Part shown: positions 8,153 to 17,687 of the stretch, in pieces
Layout of the letters: every line of letters begins with the position of its first letter
Position numbering within the stretch: position 1 is the first letter of the stretch
The notes under the pieces: model-generated
Databases searched by the model: none
Told to the model about the DNA's origin: nothing
The model's input: only the letters and a program-made list of their open reading frames with translations
Assembly (NCBI GenBank): GCA_020883125.1
Contig: JAHREW010000010.1
Location: 30,580-94,579, forward strand
DNA length: 64,000 nt
Direction of reading: 5' to 3'
From: Microcoleus sp. CAWBG506
GTDB taxonomy: Bacteria; Cyanobacteriota; Cyanobacteriia; Cyanobacteriales; Microcoleaceae
Position numbers and translations under genes: made by a program

Positions 8153-9346
8153 CTAACTAATAATTTCTTCCTTAATTTTTTGCAACCACTTCCGAGAAGC
8201 AAAATAAGCCATCGGCCCACTAATACAGCCCCGTAATTGAGCCAAAAGCAAATCACTAGGAACAGCATCCGGTTGCTTTCGCACTGAAGCAATTAGTTCA
8301 GGAATTTGTTTGTAGCACAACCATGACAAGCCTAACAAAATCACGCCGAATTCTCGATGCACCAAAATCATCTGCGTCCAAAAAGCATAGACTCCCACTC
8401 CATAGCCTTCAAGAGTATTCCGCAGTTCTTCCCAGGTGCGCCGATGGCGATGCCAACTCAAGGCCCTGGGCTCGTAGACAATGCAGTAGCCCGATCGCAA
8501 AATGCGGGTAAAAAATTCGCAGTCTTCCCCGCTAGCCGCCGGCGTTCCCGCCCCCAAAGCTTCGTCAAACAGCCCGATCGAGTCCATCGAACTAGAACGC
8601 ACAGCCATACTCGCCGAAACCCCCACCAGATGCACAACCAGAGGATTGCTGTGGGCCCCATCAAACACTAGGCGCTCAAATCCCCGCCCGTGGGGGCTGT
8701 AGCGCTCAAACCATTCTTGGGCTTCTGTTTCCAGTTCCAGTGGCATCACTAGGCCCGTCACGCACATCACTCTGGGGTCACTGAAATTTCGCAAGAGCGA
8801 TCGCAACCAATTCCGATCGGGAGTCGCATCGTCATCTGTAAACGCCACGAATTCGTGTTTAGCTTCCCGTAAAGCACAGTTGCGCGCGGCGCTGGATCCT
8901 GGTACATCCTCCCGCACATAACGGACTTTTGGGTAATTTTTGACCAGTTCCCTGGTAGCATCAGTGGCGGGACAGTTGTCAATTACCAAGTATTCCTGAC
9001 CATCATCGGGCAGTCCCATCAATGCTTCAAGAGTGCGCTGCAAATCGGACGGCCGATCGCGCGTGCAAACCGCTACGGTGGCGATCGGCACAGGCTGCAC
9101 AGGCCCCCGTTCGTCCCATGCTAAGGCATCCCAAAGCCAGTTTTTTCCAAGGTTTTTCCCCACAGCCTTCGTCAGTATTTCCCGTAATTCATCGCCGCCA
9201 ATGCGACCTCCGACTACGGGCAAAGTTGCTTGACCGATCGGATTTCCGTGCCATCGAATTAACACCAGCGCTTTGCTGTAGGGTTTCTCAAAGGCTATTT
9301 CTGGCGGCAGTTGAGAAATTTCAAGGTCGAGAATAGCTGTTGCCAT
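8153..9346 (-). CDS. Family 2 glycosyltransferase with N-terminal unknown module
   Basis: 397 aa. Residues 25-63 (ALVLIRWHGNPIGQATLPVVGG...LREILTKAV) carry the module shared with the genes at 6723 and 874, here at the N-terminus. The GT-A domain begins near residue 88 (VAVCTRDRPSDLQRTLEALM); FTDDDATPD at 169-177 holds the DxD metal site, and GEDCEFFTRILRSGY is the usual acceptor-side motif. Upstream gene of the leftward cassette, separated from the next by 83 bp of short repeats (AACTAACAACTA). Catalysis as a glycosyltransferase is secure; the sugar is unknown. Confidence 0.87.
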   Translation of the reverse strand: MATAILDLEISQLPPEIAFEKPYSKALVLIRWHGNPIGQATLPVVGGRIGGDELREILTKAVGKNLGKNWLWDALAWDERGPVQPVPIATVAVCTRDRPSDLQRTLEALMGLPDDGQEYLVIDNCPATDATRELVKNYPKVRYVREDVPGSSAARNCALREAKHEFVAFTDDDATPDRNWLRSLLRNFSDPRVMCVTGLVMPLELETEAQEWFERYSPHGRGFERLVFDGAHSNPLVVHLVGVSASMAVRSSSMDSIGLFDEALGAGTPAASGEDCEFFTRILRSGYCIVYEPRALSWHRHRRTWEELRNTLEGYGVGVYAFWTQMILVHREFGVILLGLSWLCYKQIPELIASVRKQPDAVPSDLLLAQLRGCISGPMAYFASRKWLQKIKEEIIS

Positions 9347-9662
9347 GAGTTATCCGATAGATTTTTGCTATAACTTTTCCACACCATTAGAGCCAGATGC
9401 GAAACTGATACAAATCCCTGGCCCAACTGCGGTTAAGAGTTCAGCTTCGCCGAAGTGACAGGGTTTTAAACCCAGTTTTATGATAAATCCTGATTTACTA
9501 CCAATTATGTATCACTCGCAAGAGCCATTTCCTTGGTAGCATCAAATCTTAAGGGCAGAATTTGTATCGCAAACATTTCCACTCGATCGCTCAATCGAGT
9601 CGTAACAAGAGTTTAAATGTGGTGATACAGCAAATTGCGCGCAAAGCAGGGAGCTCACCGCA
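9347..9662 (+). promoter_or_regulatory. Divergent intergenic region with a candidate promoter
   Basis: This 316-bp gap separates the divergent glycosyltransferase and beta-CASP genes. A rightward sigma-70-like pair is GTGACA (9455-9460) and TATGAT (9479-9484) with an 18-bp spacer, about 180 bp before the beta-CASP start. A palindrome CTCGAT...ATCGAG lies near 9582-9600. No coding frame of note. Confidence 0.35.
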
Positions 9663-11303
9663 ATGATGGAACTCGATTGTTTACCTTACGGCGCAGGTCA
9701 TGCTAATGAAGGCGTCTGTCTGTTAGTGCGAATGGGACCGCACCGGATTTTACTTGACTGTGGTGTCGAAAATATCCCACTGCTCTCAGCAGACCTCGAT
9801 CGGCCCCCTCCCGCCGATTTAGTGATATGTACCCATGCCCATGCCGACCACGCCAGAGGTTTACTAGCACTTCACCAATCTTTCCCCCAGTTACCCATCT
9901 ATGCCAGCGAAGTGACAACCCAACTGCTACCCCTGAACTGGTTACAACAGGCCCAGTCATCAGATTTGCAGTTCTGTCAGCCACTGCCTTGGCAGTCCCC
10001 CGTGGAACTGCGCCGGGGACTCACCGTCGAGTTATTCCCGTCGGGCCATTTGCCCGGAGCTGCCACTGCCATCCTCACCTATGCTGCCCCCCACCGCACC
10101 TACACCCTCGTTTACACCGGTGATTTTTTTCTGTCCAATTCTCGTTTGGTGGAAGGCTTGCCCCTGGGAGAACTCCGGGGACTCAAACCCGATGTGCTAA
10201 TTTTGGAAGGCAGTTATGGTACTGCCCGTCACCCTCACCGCCGACAACTAGAAAATCAGTTAGCAGAACGGATTCATCGCGCGATCGCCGACGGCTATTC
10301 CGTACTGTTGCCCACGCCAGCACTGGGTTTGGGCCAAGAACTCCTAATGCTACTCCGCAGCCACCACTATTTCACCGGTCGCGACTTAGATATTTGGGTA
10401 GATGGTGCGGTGGCTGACGGCTGCGACGCTTATTTGGAATTGCTACCTCAATTTCCCACAGCAGTCCAAAATTTTGCTCTGCATCAACCTTTATTTTGGG
10501 ATGAAAGGGTCAAACCCCGCGTGCGCCGAGATCCCAAACAGCAGCCATTTTTAGGTCAAGGCCCCTGTATTGTGATTACTGATGAAACTGCTGATTGGAA
10601 TTTGTACGTTGCCGATCGCACCCATCCTTGGATTGTACTTCTACCTCAAAAACCCGGATATCCTGTCAGAGAATCTGTTGGTGACAGACAGGAATCAGGA
10701 GTCCGACCGATCGAAACTTACTTGTTAGCCGAACACTGTGACGGACCCGGAACTACCCAGCTAATTCACAACTTGCGCCCGCAGCACGTAATTTTGATCC
10801 ACGGTTCCCCCGCCTATTTGGCGGACTTGGCTAATTTGGACGAGTTGCGAAACCGCTACCAGTTGCACACTCCTGCCACGGGAACTATTGTAGATCTGCC
10901 CCTAGGCGAAATGTTTTTGCAACCGGCCATCCCGGAAACTAATTATGAGGGAGAACTCAGTGACTTGGGGACGGAAGTAGCGATTAATTTGCCACACCAG
11001 ATTACAGACGATCCCCGCTGGGTCAATTTTGCCGATACCGGTTTGGTAGAAGCCAGATGGCAAGGGGAGGAACTTGTGCTGCGGGGGATTTCTCAACGGG
11101 AACTGTTGTTTCAAGGGAGCGATCGAACTCGCATCATCAACATCGAATGCTGTGCCAACTGCCAGCACTACCGCGGCCAGCGCTGTTGGAGTCAATTATC
11201 TCCTTTGTTTGGATTCAAAGTCACTCCCGATGGCTACTGTCCCGTGTTTAAATCGATACCGGAGTCTGAACTCTCCCCCTCGGAGGAAACAGACAGCCCC
11301 TAG
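9663..11303 (+). CDS. Beta-CASP family metallo-beta-lactamase-fold hydrolase with C-terminal cysteine cluster
   Basis: 546 aa (an alternative ATG is the second codon). Metallo-beta-lactamase motifs are LLDCG, THAHADH (dinuclear zinc site), SGHLPGA and YTGDFF. Beta-CASP elements follow: LEGSYG (motif A), LAEHCDGPG, and LIHG (motif C His). Such enzymes usually cut RNA; a nuclease role here is an inference from the family. The last ~50 residues carry CxxCxHY...RCWSQLS...YCPVF, a four-plus cysteine knuckle closely resembling the small protein at 47398-47718. A monocistronic layout with its own candidate promoter. Confidence 0.85.
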   Translation: MMELDCLPYGAGHANEGVCLLVRMGPHRILLDCGVENIPLLSADLDRPPPADLVICTHAHADHARGLLALHQSFPQLPIYASEVTTQLLPLNWLQQAQSSDLQFCQPLPWQSPVELRRGLTVELFPSGHLPGAATAILTYAAPHRTYTLVYTGDFFLSNSRLVEGLPLGELRGLKPDVLILEGSYGTARHPHRRQLENQLAERIHRAIADGYSVLLPTPALGLGQELLMLLRSHHYFTGRDLDIWVDGAVADGCDAYLELLPQFPTAVQNFALHQPLFWDERVKPRVRRDPKQQPFLGQGPCIVITDETADWNLYVADRTHPWIVLLPQKPGYPVRESVGDRQESGVRPIETYLLAEHCDGPGTTQLIHNLRPQHVILIHGSPAYLADLANLDELRNRYQLHTPATGTIVDLPLGEMFLQPAIPETNYEGELSDLGTEVAINLPHQITDDPRWVNFADTGLVEARWQGEELVLRGISQRELLFQGSDRTRIINIECCANCQHYRGQRCWSQLSPLFGFKVTPDGYCPVFKSIPESELSPSEETDSP

Positions 11304-11400
11304 TTCCCTGTTCAACTACAACAGAAACACAGCGCAAAAAAGGGAGAAAAGTTATTTTCTAATCTCCCCAGTGATTTGCTCCCTAGACAGAATCTGAAAA

Positions 11401-11712
11401 CTATTCCAAACTAGAGTCTGGGTAGTGATTGCGAATTTGTTCTGCTTCTGGACAATCGTCAGAAACTAGGGGCTCGCAGTTAGTTCTCGACACCGAAGCC
11501 AGTTTTTGGGACACAGAGCCAATACTCTCTAGACGCACCATTTCTTCCCAAGAGCTGAGTTCGTCTTCCTCGTCGGTTTCGTAGCGCAGCGTGACTAGAT
11601 CCCCTTCAATATCTAGGATACGAGCGCGCTCTATCCAACGTTGCTGATCTCGAAGAAAAATAGAAACCTCACGACCATCACAACAGAGTTGATAGATTTT
11701 GCGCTGTAGCAT
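11401..11712 (-). CDS. Conserved cyanobacterial small protein (DUF6679-like)
   Basis: 103 aa, with the start MLQRKIYQLCCDGREVSIFL and a central strand-rich part (RWIERARILDIEGDLVTLRYET) followed by an acidic patch (DEEDELSSWEEMVRLESIG). I recall the family as conserved across cyanobacteria with no known function; the DUF number is from memory. The fold could be a small SH3/Sm-like barrel, an inference from the strand pattern only. The C-terminal 25 residues look less constrained. It converges with the beta-CASP gene, 97 bp away. Confidence 0.75.
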   Translation of the reverse strand: MLQRKIYQLCCDGREVSIFLRDQQRWIERARILDIEGDLVTLRYETDEEDELSSWEEMVRLESIGSVSQKLASVSRTNCEPLVSDDCPEAEQIRNHYPDSSLE

Positions 11713-12350
11713 TTGTCAGTTCTCCTGCGCAGTGTAACTTGCTTAAAAGATTGCCTGTTTACATTAACGTACTTTGAGCTTTACATCGGAAGGCACAGCC
11801 CGATAGACTAGCCAGTTTCACGTTTTCCAAAACTTTGAAACCGATGGGAATTACCAAATTAAATGATACCACTAAATCTACCTACTACGCCATTTATATT
11901 GTCACAGTTTATGCTGTGGCTGTATGAGGGCGATCGATCGAACCAGCCTGTTACTGCCAAACATCCTCTCGCCCTTGTCAACAAACCTCGTTTGAGTAGC
12001 CCGGTTTACTGGCCAAGACAAACTGACTGCCGTTTCTAACTATGTGCAGATCGAGACCCAAAACGACACTCAAACAAGGATAATAAAAACAGACTCTGCA
12101 AAGAAATTTCGATCGCCAATCCATTTTTCCGCAAATTTTGCCACTCATCACCAAAGGTCAGGATTAAAATTAGCCAATTGTGATGGAAGTCACTGACAGC
12201 AGTGGGTAACTAAATGTAGAAAATGGTGGCGGCCAATAACTAGCTTCAAAGCGGGCAGCGGAACCTGTGGCGGTTAAGCTAAGAAAATTGCAGTTCCGTT
12301 AAAACAAAATTGAAGTCAGCGCGAGTGAAGCGTGTTAAGGAGGCTAATTG
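11713..12350. other. Intergenic region before capA-like gene
   Basis: 638 bp between divergent genes. No coding frame, hairpin cluster or repeat family stands out. The right end holds AGGAGG (12338-12343), a strong ribosome site seven bases before the capA-like ATG. Promoters for both flanking genes should lie here, but I cannot point to convincing boxes. Confidence 0.6.
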
Positions 12351-14432
12351 ATGGTATATGCAGAAAATTGGTCGCAGCCGTCTATTCTGGAGCTAGCGCG
12401 ATCGGGAAACTTTCAAGCGCTTAATTATTGGATAGACAGTTTGCTGCGACCTGAAGGGATTTATGCCCGCGTCGAAGAGGCTCAGGCCGGATGCGTACAA
12501 ATCTTGGTAGAATTCCAGCGCGACTTTGCTTCAGATGCCACATTACTGGGGAGCACTCTGCGAGAAGGTGTAGTCAAATTCATTTGTCACCAACTGTGGA
12601 GACTTAACTCGCCAGCAGTAGAAGGCGTGAGAATTCACGCGCGTTTAGCAGGAGAACCAGAAATTCTCTGGAAACAATCAGTACGCATCGTCACTCCGGC
12701 AAATCGCCGACGGCGACGTTACCGTTCCCTACTGGTAGTCGATTGGGTTAAATTTAAAAGCTATCGTTCTCTGCTGCTAGTTGGTTCATCACTGGCTTCA
12801 TTTATATTAGGTTGTTGGGTGACATACCAAGAAGCTCTGGTGATGCGGTTAGACCCGCCCACCTCTGCCAACGAGAAAGTGGCAGTAATGTCGTCGGGTC
12901 CTCCTCCCAAGCGCGGGAACACCGTGCAAGGAGCCTTAGAAACATTATCAGTAGTAAAGCTAAATCAAGTTGCCAATCCCTATGACCCCACTGTTACCCT
13001 GATGTTCGGCGGGAATGTGAATCTATTAGATGCCTTTTCCAAAGTCGCAGACAGAGGCTACGATTGGGCCTTCGCAAACATGGAAGAATATCGCAAAGCA
13101 GATGTGGCAATGGTGAACCTCGAAAATCCCCTGACTCGCTCTAGCTTGGGTAAAAATAAAAAACAATTAAATTTTCAAGCCGATCCCGAACTGGTCAAAG
13201 TATTAACAGCAGGCGGAGTGGATATTGTCAATCTAGCAAATAACCACGCTATGGACTACCAGGAACCTGGACTGGTGGAAACTATAAATACTCTAAATAA
13301 TGCGGGAATAGAGCATCTAGGAGCCGGCAAAAATATCACTGAAGCAAGGCGTCCAGATATTATTGAAGTTAAGGGTCAGCGGATCGCGTATCTTGGTTAT
13401 TACGATTCTGACCTCCACGCTGCCGACTTGGGGAAAGCAGGAACTAACCCCCGCCGCAATAACCGTGTGGCGGAGGATATTCGAGCTCTCAGAGGTCAGG
13501 TAGACTGGATTATTGTGAATTATCACTGGGGAGTAGAATTGGCAGATTATCCAGGAGATTGGCAGATAGATTTGGCTCGGTTCACGATCGACCAAGGAGC
13601 TGATTTAGTGGTAGGACACCACCCTCACGTTCTGCAAGGGGCGGAAGTTTACAAAGGCCGACCGATAGTTTACTCCCTGGGAAATTTTATCTTTGGTGGC
13701 AATGCTCGCAGCGATTATGACACAGCAGTGCTGAAAGTCTCGCTCAAAGACAGAAATATGAAAGTAGAATTTCTGCCTGTGGAAGTAAAAAAGTTTCAGC
13801 CGCAGGTGGTGACAGGAGCAGCGGGCGATCGCATCCTCAAGCGCGTCGAGCAGATTTCTAGTATTTTTGACAAGCCAATGGGATCGCAAGTAGTTCTCGA
13901 AGCCCCATTGTCGGGAGTACCAGACCAAAAAATCCCCAATTCTCAATTACCAGGAGCGATTAAGAACCGTACACAAAAATCCCAGCCAGATGCCCCTTCC
14001 CTAGGAGGTGAAAGTAGCCAACCCCAGCCAGCACAAACCCAACCAAATCCTAGTTTGCCGACTTTGCCCGTGGCACCCAAACAGCAGGAAAATTCGTCAT
14101 TTTTTCAGAACGGAAATTTTCCGGCTGTTGAGTCTAGCCCGCCTCCGAGTAAAGATTTGCCACCCCGCATCTACCGAGGTGAACGTCAAAAACCCAGTGG
14201 CGAATCAGATCCATTTACCAAAGACCCATTCATCAAAGAACCGTTCATTTCGCCGCCATCCCCGAGTTCGCCAACAAAAACCAGTCCCCAAAGTTATCTT
14301 TCCCCAACCCAGTCTCTATCCTTCAAACTAGGGGTCAAACCACCGACTCCCACAGCCCTGCTCCCAGCTCACAAAACGAACAGCGACTACAAGCCGCTCG
14401 CCCTGCCTCCCCTATCTGCAAAGATAGGTTAG
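12351..14432 (+). CDS. CapA/PgsA-type metallophosphatase-fold protein with transmembrane anchor
   Basis: 693 aa. Residues 1-125 form an N-terminal domain of a kind common in cyanobacterial proteins of this family; 139-158 is a membrane segment (SLLLVGSSLASFILGCWVTY); 212-500 is the CapA domain of the calcineurin-like metallophosphatase fold, with TLMFGGNVNL, NLENPLT, VNLANNHAMDY, NYHWGVEL and GHHPHVLQG providing the metal ligands; 515-693 is a Pro/Ser/Gln-rich low-complexity tail. CapA proteins act in poly-gamma-glutamate capsule synthesis, but homologues have other envelope roles, so the substrate is open. The start is the ATG at 12351 behind AGGAGG. Confidence 0.85.
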   Translation: MVYAENWSQPSILELARSGNFQALNYWIDSLLRPEGIYARVEEAQAGCVQILVEFQRDFASDATLLGSTLREGVVKFICHQLWRLNSPAVEGVRIHARLAGEPEILWKQSVRIVTPANRRRRRYRSLLVVDWVKFKSYRSLLLVGSSLASFILGCWVTYQEALVMRLDPPTSANEKVAVMSSGPPPKRGNTVQGALETLSVVKLNQVANPYDPTVTLMFGGNVNLLDAFSKVADRGYDWAFANMEEYRKADVAMVNLENPLTRSSLGKNKKQLNFQADPELVKVLTAGGVDIVNLANNHAMDYQEPGLVETINTLNNAGIEHLGAGKNITEARRPDIIEVKGQRIAYLGYYDSDLHAADLGKAGTNPRRNNRVAEDIRALRGQVDWIIVNYHWGVELADYPGDWQIDLARFTIDQGADLVVGHHPHVLQGAEVYKGRPIVYSLGNFIFGGNARSDYDTAVLKVSLKDRNMKVEFLPVEVKKFQPQVVTGAAGDRILKRVEQISSIFDKPMGSQVVLEAPLSGVPDQKIPNSQLPGAIKNRTQKSQPDAPSLGGESSQPQPAQTQPNPSLPTLPVAPKQQENSSFFQNGNFPAVESSPPPSKDLPPRIYRGERQKPSGESDPFTKDPFIKEPFISPPSPSSPTKTSPQSYLSPTQSLSFKLGVKPPTPTALLPAHKTNSDYKPLALPPLSAKIG

Positions 14433-14510
14433 GCAGCAGCAAGAACTACTGGGGAGGAAATAGGCGGTAAAGGGTGCGTAACAGATCGGCGACTAACTAC
14501 TAACCACAAA

Positions 14511-14906
14511 TTGACTCAACAAATGGTCAAGAAAGGGAAGCGTCGCCTAACTACCAAGACAGCGAGAGCGATGGTTACTTTGAGTCATTACAAGTTTAAA
14601 CAAACGTTGAAGCATCAAGCAGCCAAACATGGTTGTATCGTAGTAGACGTAACAGAGGAATATACTTCTAAAACTTGTTCAAAATGTGGGCAGATCCACA
14701 AAAAGCTAGGTGGCAACAAACGTTTTACTTGTCCCTCCTGCGGTCATAAACTAGACCGCGACTTAAATGGCGCTTTCAATATTCTATTGAAAGCTTTGAG
14801 AGATACCTCCCAAGCCGGAATCCTGACCGATTTTCAGGTTTTGCCATACACAGCTTGCCGAGGATTGCCGGGAATTGCCGGGTTAAATGTATCTGACAAC
14901 CAATGA
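14511..14906 (+). pseudogene. C-terminal remnant of a TnpB-type protein
   Basis: Only the last ~125 residues of an IS200/IS605-group TnpB remain: the RuvC-II glutamate region (VVDVTEEYTSKTCSKCG), the zinc ribbon (two CxxC pairs) and the RuvC-III aspartate (KLDRDLNGAFNIL). The N-terminal half, including RuvC-I, is missing, and the frame has only a TTG to start from. It begins about 70 bp after the capA-like gene and its stop overlaps the possible upstream start of the epimerase gene by 4 nt. A relic, not a working gene. Confidence 0.8.
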
Positions 14907-14923
14907 TCCATGACCTACTACCG

Positions 14924-15802
14924 ATGACAAATGTGTTTGCGATCGCGCTCAAGCAAAAGCAGTACAAAACCTACGTCCTCTCTGACGAAACCGCTAACTC
15001 CACTCTCGAAGTTGTGCCGGAACGAGGCGGTATTGCCACTAGCTGGCTGGTTGAAGGCAAAGAAATCTTCTATTTAGACACCGAACGGTTCACCAATCCT
15101 GATTTGACTGTACGTGGCGGAGTGCCCATCCTGTTTCCCATCTGTGGAAACCTCCCCGAAAATACCTACACACACAAGGGAGTGGAGCGGCAACTCAAAC
15201 AGCACGGCTTTGCTCGCGATTTACCTTGGACGGTACAGGAAATGGTGACGGACGGTTGCGCCGCTGTTACCCTGATGCTCGAAAGTAGCGACAAGACTCT
15301 GGCTGTTTATCCCTTTGATTTCCAACTAGCCTTTACTTATCAGATTAAAGGCAATGCTTTGGAAATTTTTCAGCGATACACCAATCTGTCTGAGGAACCG
15401 ATGCCCTTTTCTAGTGGCTTACACCCTTACTTTTTAGCTGAGGACAAATCCCAGCTCCGGTTTGAAATTCCGGGGATGCAGTACAGAGATCAGAACACTC
15501 ACTCCAAGGGTTATTTCACCGGAGTTTTTGACCCCAACCTCGATGAAATTGATGTTTCCTTTGATGAACTCACTGGCCTGGCTGCTACTGTCACTGACTC
15601 GGCTCGCGATTTGCGCCTCACCCTTAGTTACAGTTCTAGCTATGGCAAGTTGGTGTTCTGGATGCTCAAAGGCAAGGATTTTTACTGTTTGGAACCTTGG
15701 ACTGCTCCTGGGAATGCCCTAAACACAGGCGAACACTTGATTTATTTGCCCCCCGGCGCGACTTGCGAGATGTTGGTGCGGATGACGGCAACTTTTTTGT
15801 AA
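14924..15802 (+). CDS. Aldose 1-epimerase family protein (galactose-mutarotase fold)
   Basis: 292 aa from the ATG at 14924 (an ATG at 14903 would add seven residues made from a CCAATGATCC-type repeat). The mutarotase beta-supersandwich is recognisable from RGGIATSWLVEGKEIFYLD, RGGVPILFPICGNLP, KQHGFARDLPW (general-acid His region), SSGLHPYF (second catalytic His) and LEPWTAPGNALNTGEHLIYLPPG. The sequence is closest to the cyanobacterial 'aldose epimerase' group and the YeaD-like hexose-6-phosphate mutarotases; the exact sugar is not deducible. Confidence 0.85.
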   Translation: MTNVFAIALKQKQYKTYVLSDETANSTLEVVPERGGIATSWLVEGKEIFYLDTERFTNPDLTVRGGVPILFPICGNLPENTYTHKGVERQLKQHGFARDLPWTVQEMVTDGCAAVTLMLESSDKTLAVYPFDFQLAFTYQIKGNALEIFQRYTNLSEEPMPFSSGLHPYFLAEDKSQLRFEIPGMQYRDQNTHSKGYFTGVFDPNLDEIDVSFDELTGLAATVTDSARDLRLTLSYSSSYGKLVFWMLKGKDFYCLEPWTAPGNALNTGEHLIYLPPGATCEMLVRMTATFL

Positions 15803-15869
15803 AAAAGACTTGCTATTTAAAATTATGGGTGCTACTATTAGTAAATGTGCGCGGTGACAATGTTGGCGC

Positions 15870-15941
15870 GGGTCGCTAGCTCAGCGGTAGAGCATTCGGC
15901 TTTTAACCGATTGGTCTCGGGTTCAAATCCCGGGCGACCCA
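15870..15941 (+). tRNA. tRNA-Lys(UUU)
   Basis: A 72-nt cloverleaf. The acceptor stem pairs GGGTCGC with GCGACCC (discriminator A), the D-arm is TAGCTCAGCGGTAGAGCA, the anticodon loop is CTTTTAA giving UUU, and the T-arm contains GGTTCAAATCC. The 3' CCA is not encoded. Confidence 0.97.
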
Positions 15942-15961
15942 TAAAGCAAAATCAAACAAGA

Positions 15962-16002
15962 AATATTGAGTTCTGAGTCTAAGACTCAGAACTCAATATT
16001 TT
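15962..16002 (+). terminator. Perfect 18-bp hairpin after tRNA-Lys
   Basis: The arms 15962-15979 and 15983-16000 are perfectly complementary with a 3-nt loop, followed by a short T-rich run. It can end tRNA transcription and separate it from the aldolase gene. Confidence 0.7.
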
Positions 16003-16136
16003 AGTATTTAGAATTTTCAATTGAAATCTGGAAACATCCTGCGCGATCGGTAGCAAATTGTCTTAAGATTGTCGTAAGAATTGAACTTGTCCAAAATCTG
16101 CTGCCCAGAAACCACAAATAATTAGGAGGAACATCT

Positions 16137-17216
16137 ATGGCGCTTGTACCTATGCGACTGCTGCTCGACCACGCGGCTGAAAATGGTTACGGCCTACCGG
16201 CTTACAACGTCAATAACATGGAGCAAATCCAAGCCATCATGCGCGCTGCTGACGAAACCAACAGCCCCGTGATCTTGCAAGCTTCTCGCGGCGCTCGCAC
16301 CTACGCTGGGGAAAATTTCTTGCGCCACTTGATTTTGGCCGCAGTTGAAACCTATCCTCATATCCCCATTTCGATGCACCAAGACCACGGTAATGCCCCT
16401 GGTACTTGCTATTCCGCCATGCGCCAAGGTTTCACCAGCGTCATGATGGACGGTTCTCTGGAAGGAGATGCTAAAACTCCTGCTAGCTACGAGTACAACG
16501 TTCAAGTTACTCGCGATGTCGTGAATGTTGCTCATTCCATCGGCGTTAGCGTCGAAGGTGAACTGGGTTGCTTGGGCTCTCTGGAAACCGGGATGGGCGA
16601 AGCAGAAGACGGCCACGGCTTTGAAGGTGCTCTGTCTCACGATCAATTGTTGACAGATCCCGAACAAGCTGTTGATTTTGTTGAGCAAACCGGCGTTGAT
16701 GCTTTAGCAGTGGCGATCGGCACTTCTCACGGCGCTTACAAGTTTACTCGCAAGCCGACTGGCGAAATTTTGGCAATCAGCCGCATTGAAGAAATTCACC
16801 GCCGCTTGCCAAATACTCACTTGGTAATGCACGGTTCTTCTTCTGTGCCCCAAGAATTGCTGGAAATCATCAACAGCAACGGTGGCAAAATCCGCGAAAC
16901 CTACGGCGTACCTGTGGAAGAAATCCAAAAGGGCATTAAGTGTGGTGTTCGCAAGATCAATATCGATACTGACAACCGTTTGGCGATTACCGCTGCGGTG
17001 CGCGAAGCTTTGTTTGCCAAGCCCGATGAGTTCGACCCCCGTCACTTCCTGAAGCCATCGATCAAGTATATGCAAAAAGTTTGTAGCGATCGCTATCAAT
17101 CTTTTGGCTGTGCTGGCCACGGTACAAAAATCAAGCAAGTATCTTTGGATGATTTTGCAGCTAAATATGCTAAGGGCGAATTGAGCTCTACTGCTAAGAA
17201 AGCTGTAACTGTTTAA
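16137..17216 (+). CDS. fbaA: Class II fructose-1,6-bisphosphate aldolase
   Basis: 359 aa. It catalyses cleavage and formation of fructose-1,6-bisphosphate (and sedoheptulose-1,7-bisphosphate in the Calvin cycle) in the cytosol. Family marks are [10 protein letters not shown], the zinc/catalytic segment HQDHGN with the following [18 protein letters not shown], and the phosphate-binding VMHGSSSVP. Length and motifs fit the standard cyanobacterial class II enzyme (CbbA/FbaA). A strong ribosome site AGGAGG lies eight bases before the ATG, the codon use is tidy, and a T-tailed hairpin follows the stop. Confidence 0.97.
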   Translation: MALVPMRLLLDHAAENGYGLPAYNVNNMEQIQAIMRAADETNSPVILQASRGARTYAGENFLRHLILAAVETYPHIPISMHQDHGNAPGTCYSAMRQGFTSVMMDGSLEGDAKTPASYEYNVQVTRDVVNVAHSIGVSVEGELGCLGSLETGMGEAEDGHGFEGALSHDQLLTDPEQAVDFVEQTGVDALAVAIGTSHGAYKFTRKPTGEILAISRIEEIHRRLPNTHLVMHGSSSVPQELLEIINSNGGKIRETYGVPVEEIQKGIKCGVRKINIDTDNRLAITAAVREALFAKPDEFDPRHFLKPSIKYMQKVCSDRYQSFGCAGHGTKIKQVSLDDFAAKYAKGELSSTAKKAVTV

Positions 17217-17267
17217 GAATTTTAAGGTTTAGATTTTAGATTTGTCTGAATCCTAAATTTGGTATTT

Positions 17268-17297
17268 CCGGGTAGCTTTGGAGTTACCCGGTTTTTG
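17268..17297 (+). terminator. Rho-independent terminator after the aldolase gene
   Basis: CCGGGTA pairs with TACCCGG around a short loop, followed by TTTTT, about 50 bp after the fbaA stop. Confidence 0.85.
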
Positions 17298-17320
17298 TGT
17301 GTGCGTTGATTTCTGGAGTG

Positions 17321-17483
17321 AGTTATATCGTTTCCGGTTGTATTGGAATGATTTAACCGCAGAGAACACAGAGGACACAGAGTCCGAGAATAGAGATATG
17401 AATAATTCAGATGCTACCGGATTTGATATCACTGGTGGCCCAAAACCAAAGCCATATCATTCCGGTGCAACCGGAATTGATAT
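17321..17483. repeat. MITE-like palindromic element plus a solo palindrome
   Basis: The 471-bp gap before the adaptor gene holds, after the terminator, a ~110-bp element (17321-17430) with ~27-bp inverted ends (TTATATCGTTTCCGGTTG... and ...GCTACCGGATTTGATATC) around an ACCGCAGAGAACACAGAGG core. A second, compact palindrome at 17454-17483 has the same ends back to back. Nearly the same long element is at 31748-31857. The rest of the gap (17484-17687) shows nothing I recognise. Confidence 0.75.
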
Positions 17484-17687
17484 TATTTTCCGGCCAGACA
17501 AGCTTTAGGGCAACTAATTTTACCTCCCAAGGTTCAAAAATGTCAAAGAGGCTATATAATTCTTAATAGATGTTGATTCGGGAACTTTTTTGAAATCACC
17601 CGATCGGATGAGTCTCAAAGACGATGCCAAACATTAACAAAAACTTTACCTTAAAGGTAATCCTGAGATTAAATTAGGTGACTCGGT

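Noticed and set aside
14511-14906. A free-standing zinc-ribbon protein gene
   Set aside because: The match begins in the middle of TnpB and lacks RuvC-I; better read as an insertion-sequence remnant.
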